NCBI GenBank assembly: GCA_964432945.1
Contig: CAYSPO010000045.1
Span: forward strand, 1 to 8,630
Length of the DNA: 8,630 nucleotides
Direction of reading: 5' to 3'
DNA from: CAYSPO01 sp964432945
Lineage (GTDB): Bacteria > Bacillota > Clostridia > Tissierellales > Peptoniphilaceae
Shown piece after piece: positions 6,003 to 8,630 of this stretch. Every line of letters begins with the position of its first letter. The first letter of the stretch is position 1. The position numbers and the translations under genes were made by a program. The notes beneath the pieces were generated by a model. The model was not told the DNA's origin, did no database searches, and was given only the letters and a program-made list of their open reading frames with translations.

Positions 6003-7097
6003 ATGAAATTAGGAATTGTTGGTCTTCCAAATGTTGGAAAAAGTACGCTTTTTAATGCTATAACAAAAGCAGGAGCTGAATCAGCTAATTACCCTTTCAC
6101 CACTATTGACCCAAATATAGGTGTAGTAGATGTACCTGATGAGAGATTAAAAGATTTAAGTGATTTAAGTAAATCTAAGAAAATTATTCCAGCTAGTATA
6201 GAGTTTTATGATATTGCTGGTTTAGTTAAAGGTGCTAGTGAAGGTGAAGGTTTAGGAAATAAATTTTTAGCAAATATTAGAGAAGTAGATGCCATAGTGG
6301 AAGTTGTAAGATGTTTTGATGATGATAATATTATCCATGTTGATGGAAATATAGATCCTATTAGAGATATAGAAACCATAAATTTAGAACTTATATTGTC
6401 TGATTTAGAACTTGTAGAAAAAAGAATACAAAGACTTCAAAAAGATATCAAAGGAAATAAAAATCTCCAAGTTGAACTTGACTTAATGACAAGAATTCAA
6501 GATGTTCTTGAAGAAGGTAAATCTATTAGAACTTTAGATCTTAATGATGAAGAAAATAATCTTATCAAAAACTATAGTTTACTTAGCGTTAAACCAATTA
6601 TTTATGTAGCAAATGTTTCCGAAGACGATCCAGAAGCAGAAGGTGAAGCTAAAAAACATGTAGACGCTATAAAAGAATATGCTTCTACTGAGGAAGCTGA
6701 TGTAGTTGTGATAAGTGCAGCTATCGAAAATGAACTATCTATGCTTGACGATGAAGATAAAGAAGAAATGTTAGAGGCTCTTGGCTTAAAAGAATCTGGC
6801 TTAGATAAGTTGATTAAGGCTTCTTATTCGCTTTTAGGACTGATTTCTTATTTGACCACCGGAGAGGTTGAAACTCGTGCTTGGACCATTAAAAAAGGCA
6901 CTAAGGCACCTCAGGCCGCAGGTAAAATCCACTCTGATATTGAAAGAGGTTTTATTAGAGCAGAAACCATTAATTATACTGAATTAATGAAATACTCTAG
7001 CATGGTAGATGCTAAAGAACACGGAGCTGTTAGACAAGAAGGAAAAGACTATGTTATGAAAGATGGAGATGTTGTTCTATTTAGATTTAATGTATAG
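6003..7097 (+). CDS. ychF: Redox-regulated ATPase YchF (OLA1 family)
   Basis: This is a universally conserved Obg-related P-loop protein that prefers ATP to GTP and associates with ribosomes; its exact cellular role is still debated. The 364-residue protein is full length for the family. Counted from the chosen start, it has the P-loop GLPNVGKS at 7-14, a switch I region around YPFTTIDPN (30-38), and DIAGLVKGAS at 70-79 as the G3 region. NVSE at 204-207 replaces the GTPase NKxD motif; this NxxE form marks the ATP-specific YchF group. A helical insertion precedes a C-terminal TGS domain at about 278-362. The start at 6003 rather than 6000 rests on ribosome-site spacing and family N-termini. 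It is a single-gene unit with its own promoter and terminator. Confidence 0.95.
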   Translation: MKLGIVGLPNVGKSTLFNAITKAGAESANYPFTTIDPNIGVVDVPDERLKDLSDLSKSKKIIPASIEFYDIAGLVKGASEGEGLGNKFLANIREVDAIVEVVRCFDDDNIIHVDGNIDPIRDIETINLELILSDLELVEKRIQRLQKDIKGNKNLQVELDLMTRIQDVLEEGKSIRTLDLNDEENNLIKNYSLLSVKPIIYVANVSEDDPEAEGEAKKHVDAIKEYASTEEADVVVISAAIENELSMLDDEDKEEMLEALGLKESGLDKLIKASYSLLGLISYLTTGEVETRAWTIKKGTKAPQAAGKIHSDIERGFIRAETINYTELMKYSSMVDAKEHGAVRQEGKDYVMKDGDVVLFRFNV

Positions 7098-7133
7098 ATT
7101 TATATTAAGTTAAACATAACAAAAATATTTAAT

Positions 7134-7167
7134 AAAAAAAGGTGAATCTCAAAGATTCACCCTTTTT
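7134..7167. terminator. Intrinsic terminator of ychF, potentially bidirectional
   Basis: GGTGAATCT (7141-7149) pairs perfectly with AGATTCACC (7153-7161) around a three-base loop, followed by TTTTT (7163-7167). A run of A residues before the stem lets it act on the minus strand too, as a back-up stop for the mobA operon. It sits 36 bases after the ychF stop codon. Confidence 0.85.
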
Positions 7168-7250
7168 ATTAAGTAATTATATAAGATTAGTTCACAAAAT
7201 TAGATAGAAATATTAGCTAAATTAATAAAATATGGTCTATATCTACAAAT
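7168..7250. other. AT-rich spacer between two facing terminators
   Basis: These 83 bases separate the ychF and mobA terminators. I see no gene, promoter pair or convincing structure in them. Confidence 0.5.
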
Positions 7251-7288
7251 AAAAAGTAAGCCAACCCGAAGGTTTTGGCTTGCTTTTT
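7251..7288 (-). terminator. Intrinsic terminator of the fhs-yerC-mobA operon, with UUCG tetraloop
   Basis: In the minus-strand transcript AAGCC-(AA)-AACC pairs with GGUU-GGCUU around a UUCG tetraloop closed by a C-G pair, an especially stable loop. The stem is followed by a U-tract (the complement of 7255-7251). The A-rich left arm overlaps the mobA stop codon by two bases. The plus strand can also form the stem and ends in TTTTT, so it may also stop readthrough from ychF. Confidence 0.85.
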
Positions 7289-7871
7289 ATTTTTCTTTAT
7301 AAGCTAAAAGTTCTTCTTGTGTATTTAGATTAGTAAAGATATCATCTTTTACATTAATCTCAAATAGATTGTCCCTAGTTATTTTAATAAAATTAGAAGT
7401 ATTAACTAGGGATCTAATCCTATAATCTTTATTTTTTATTAACTTTTCGATTTTGTCTATAAGACGTACGTTATAGATTGCATGCATAGGTTCAATAAAT
7501 TTACCGTTATAGTAAACTAAACCATCCATATTTTCATCATACATACTATCAACATACTTGATATAATCATAGTTTATATTCGGCATGTCAACAGCTAGTA
7601 CATATAAAAACTCATTCTTTGAAGTGCTAAGAGCAGAGTGGATACCAGAAATTGGTCCATTTCCAGGATAGATATCCTTAATAATTTTTACATTCAAATC
7701 ATCATATAAATCAGGCGTATTAGTAACTATGGTTATTTCATCGAAAAGTTCTTCTAACTTTTTAATATTTTTATAAATCAAATATTCGCCATTAATAATA
7801 ATTTTTTGTTTATCAAACTTCATTCTACTGCTCTTACCACCTGCTAAGATAACAACTTCTTTTAATTTCAT
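7287..7871 (-). CDS. mobA: Molybdenum cofactor guanylyltransferase MobA
   Basis: MobA transfers GMP from GTP to molybdopterin-bound molybdenum, giving the MGD cofactor used by the DMSO-reductase family, which includes many formate dehydrogenases. The 194 residues fit the family length. The nucleotide-binding signature LAGGKSSRM is at 9-17, followed by Asp20-Lys21. GPISGIHSAL lies at 72-81, the metal-binding VDMP motif at 94-97, EPMHAIY at 127-133, and a C-terminal NLNTQEEL typical of MobA near 181-188. The gene starts five bases after the yerC stop and has no recognisable Shine-Dalgarno sequence, so translation probably depends on ribosomes finishing yerC. No other molybdopterin gene is in the window. 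A different small nucleotidyltransferase is a less likely alternative. The assignment is good, but the actual molybdoenzyme client is unknown. Confidence 0.85.
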   Translation of the reverse strand: MKLKEVVILAGGKSSRMKFDKQKIIINGEYLIYKNIKKLEELFDEITIVTNTPDLYDDLNVKIIKDIYPGNGPISGIHSALSTSKNEFLYVLAVDMPNINYDYIKYVDSMYDENMDGLVYYNGKFIEPMHAIYNVRLIDKIEKLIKNKDYRIRSLVNTSNFIKITRDNLFEINVKDDIFTNLNTQEELLAYKEK

Positions 7872-7876
7872 TAAAA

Positions 7877-8203
7877 TTATTCGTTATCTTTTTCAGCTAG
7901 ATTTTTTGCAATAAGTTCTTCAAGAACTAAATCATATCCACCTTCACCATATAGTAAAGCTCTGTTTACTCTACTAATAGTTGCAGTTGAAGCTCCTGTT
8001 TCATCTTCAATATCATTGTAAGTTTTTCTGATTTTTAACAATTTGGAAACCTGAAGCCTTTGACTTATAGATTTTAGTTCTCTTACTGTACAAACATCTA
8101 CAAAGAATTTATAACAGTCTTCTATATCTTCTAGCATCAAAACAGCTTCGAAAAGTTCATCTAAATCTTTAGACTGATATTTTCCTCTTGATTCAGTTGA
8201 CAC
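7877..8203 (-). CDS. TrpR-like DNA-binding protein, YerC/YecD family
   Basis: This small 108-residue protein belongs to the TrpR-like YerC/YecD family of Firmicutes, related in fold to the tryptophan repressor but without an established ligand in most species. An N-terminal helical region (about 12-55) carries the family-typical RELKSISQRL at 41-50. The helix-turn-helix is at about 58-83, with the recognition helix around ASTATISRVNRAL. The start is GTG (8203-8201), preceded by AGAGGTGA (8215-8208). It lies between fhs, 16 bases upstream, and mobA, five bases downstream, which suggests one transcript. By family analogy it may be a repressor, possibly of its own operon, but nothing in the sequence identifies its operator or effector. 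Confidence 0.88.
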   Translation of the reverse strand: MSTESRGKYQSKDLDELFEAVLMLEDIEDCYKFFVDVCTVRELKSISQRLQVSKLLKIRKTYNDIEDETGASTATISRVNRALLYGEGGYDLVLEELIAKNLAEKDNE

Positions 8204-8207
8204 CCTC

Positions 8208-8215
8208 TCACCTCT
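8208..8215 (-). promoter_or_regulatory. Ribosome binding site for the yerC GTG start
   Basis: AGAGGTGA on the minus strand, four bases before the GTG, is a strong match to the anti-Shine-Dalgarno complement. It fills most of the 16-base gap after fhs and supports the non-ATG start. Confidence 0.65.
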
Positions 8216-8219
8216 TTAC

Positions 8220-8630
8220 TTAGAATAATCCGACAATTTCTCCGTTTTCTTTAACATCCATTTTTAACGCTGCTGGTTGTTTAGAAAGACCTGGCATTGT
8301 CATAATATCGCCAGTTAATACTACGATAAATCCAGCACCAGCACTTAATCTCAAATCACTAATGTGGATATCAAATTCTGTTGGAGCACCCTTTTTATTT
8401 GGGTCATCAGAGAATGAGTATTGAGTTTTAGCCATACATACTGGCATTTTATCTTGTCCAAGATCTTCAATTTCTTTAATCTTTTGAAGTGCTTGTACAC
8501 TATATTCTACAGAGTCAGCTCTGTAAATTTCTTTTGCAATTTTTTCAATCTTTTCTTTGATTGAAAGTTCGCTATCATAAATTGGAGCATAGTTACTTTC
8601 TTCGCTTTCGCAAATTTCAACTACAGCCTT
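8220..8630 (-). CDS. fhs: Formate-tetrahydrofolate ligase, C-terminal part (cut by the window edge)
   Basis: Formate-tetrahydrofolate ligase (10-formyl-THF synthetase) joins formate to tetrahydrofolate with ATP in one-carbon metabolism. It serves purine and formyl-Met synthesis and, in acetogens, the Wood-Ljungdahl methyl branch. The minus-strand frame is open from the right edge to the stop at 8222-8220 and gives 136 residues, roughly the last quarter of an enzyme usually near 556 residues. The conserved C-terminal block is clear: GQDKMPVCMAKTQYSFSDDP, then RLSAGAGFIVVLTGDIMTMPGL, ending in the family-typical GEIVGLF. An internal ATG at 8447 is the Met of that conserved block and is not a start. 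The gene continues beyond base 8630, so its start and promoter are not visible. It is probably the first visible gene of the fhs-yerC-mobA transcript. Confidence 0.95.
   Translation of the reverse strand, partial: KAVVEICESEESNYAPIYDSELSIKEKIEKIAKEIYRADSVEYSVQALQKIKEIEDLGQDKMPVCMAKTQYSFSDDPNKKGAPTEFDIHISDLRLSAGAGFIVVLTGDIMTMPGLSKQPAALKMDVKENGEIVGLF

Noticed and set aside
8220..8447. A stand-alone 75-residue protein starting at the ATG at 8447
   Set aside because: The same frame stays open to the window edge and encodes further recognisable Fhs sequence, so this Met is internal to the truncated fhs gene.
1..8630. CRISPR array, insertion sequence, tRNA or defence system
   Set aside because: No regularly spaced direct repeats, transposase or integrase motifs, tRNA cloverleaf or CCA-end pattern, or defence-type domains were seen; the genes are all conserved housekeeping functions with uniform composition.

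Overview
The window looks like ordinary core chromosome from a low-GC, anaerobic Gram-positive bacterium. The DNA is very AT-rich, AGA is a favoured arginine codon, and Shine-Dalgarno sites are strong. The gene content (two-subunit iron-sulfur L-serine dehydratase, formate-tetrahydrofolate ligase, an FHA/SEDS/PBP cell-wall operon) fits Clostridia or Tissierellia, for example a Peptoniphilaceae-like organism. That placement is inference; no rRNA or other decisive marker is present.

Layout. Bases 1-228 are a non-coding, very AT-rich region with a likely leftward promoter aimed out of the window and a rightward extended -10 for nadK. nadK (229-999, +) makes NADP. It converges on a three-gene minus-strand cell-wall operon across a long bidirectional terminator (1009-1048). 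That operon reads from 4199 down to 1047: a membrane-anchored FHA protein, a SEDS-family (FtsW/RodA/SpoVE) glycan polymerase, and a class B penicillin-binding protein transpeptidase. The genes overlap or nearly touch, so the polymerase and transpeptidase are probably made together with a phosphothreonine-reading partner.

The divergent intergenic region 4200-4365 leads rightward to sdaAB-sdaAA (4366-5902), the two subunits of the oxygen-sensitive [4Fe-4S] L-serine dehydratase that converts serine to pyruvate and ammonia. A terminator follows, and its T-tract runs directly into the promoter of ychF (6003-7097), an ATPase of the Obg-related family. ychF converges on a second minus-strand operon with a terminator for each direction. 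This operon reads fhs (cut by the right edge), then a TrpR-like YerC/YecD regulator, then mobA (molybdenum cofactor guanylyltransferase).

I found no mobile element, CRISPR array, tRNA, rRNA, toxin-antitoxin pair or defence system, and nothing I would call a new system. The points worth a second look are regulatory or contextual: a segmented motif shared by the nadK and sdaAB upstream regions, a palindrome overlapping a leftward promoter near the left edge, the FHA-SEDS-PBP linkage, the fhs-yerC-mobA grouping, and a terminator that overlaps the next promoter.
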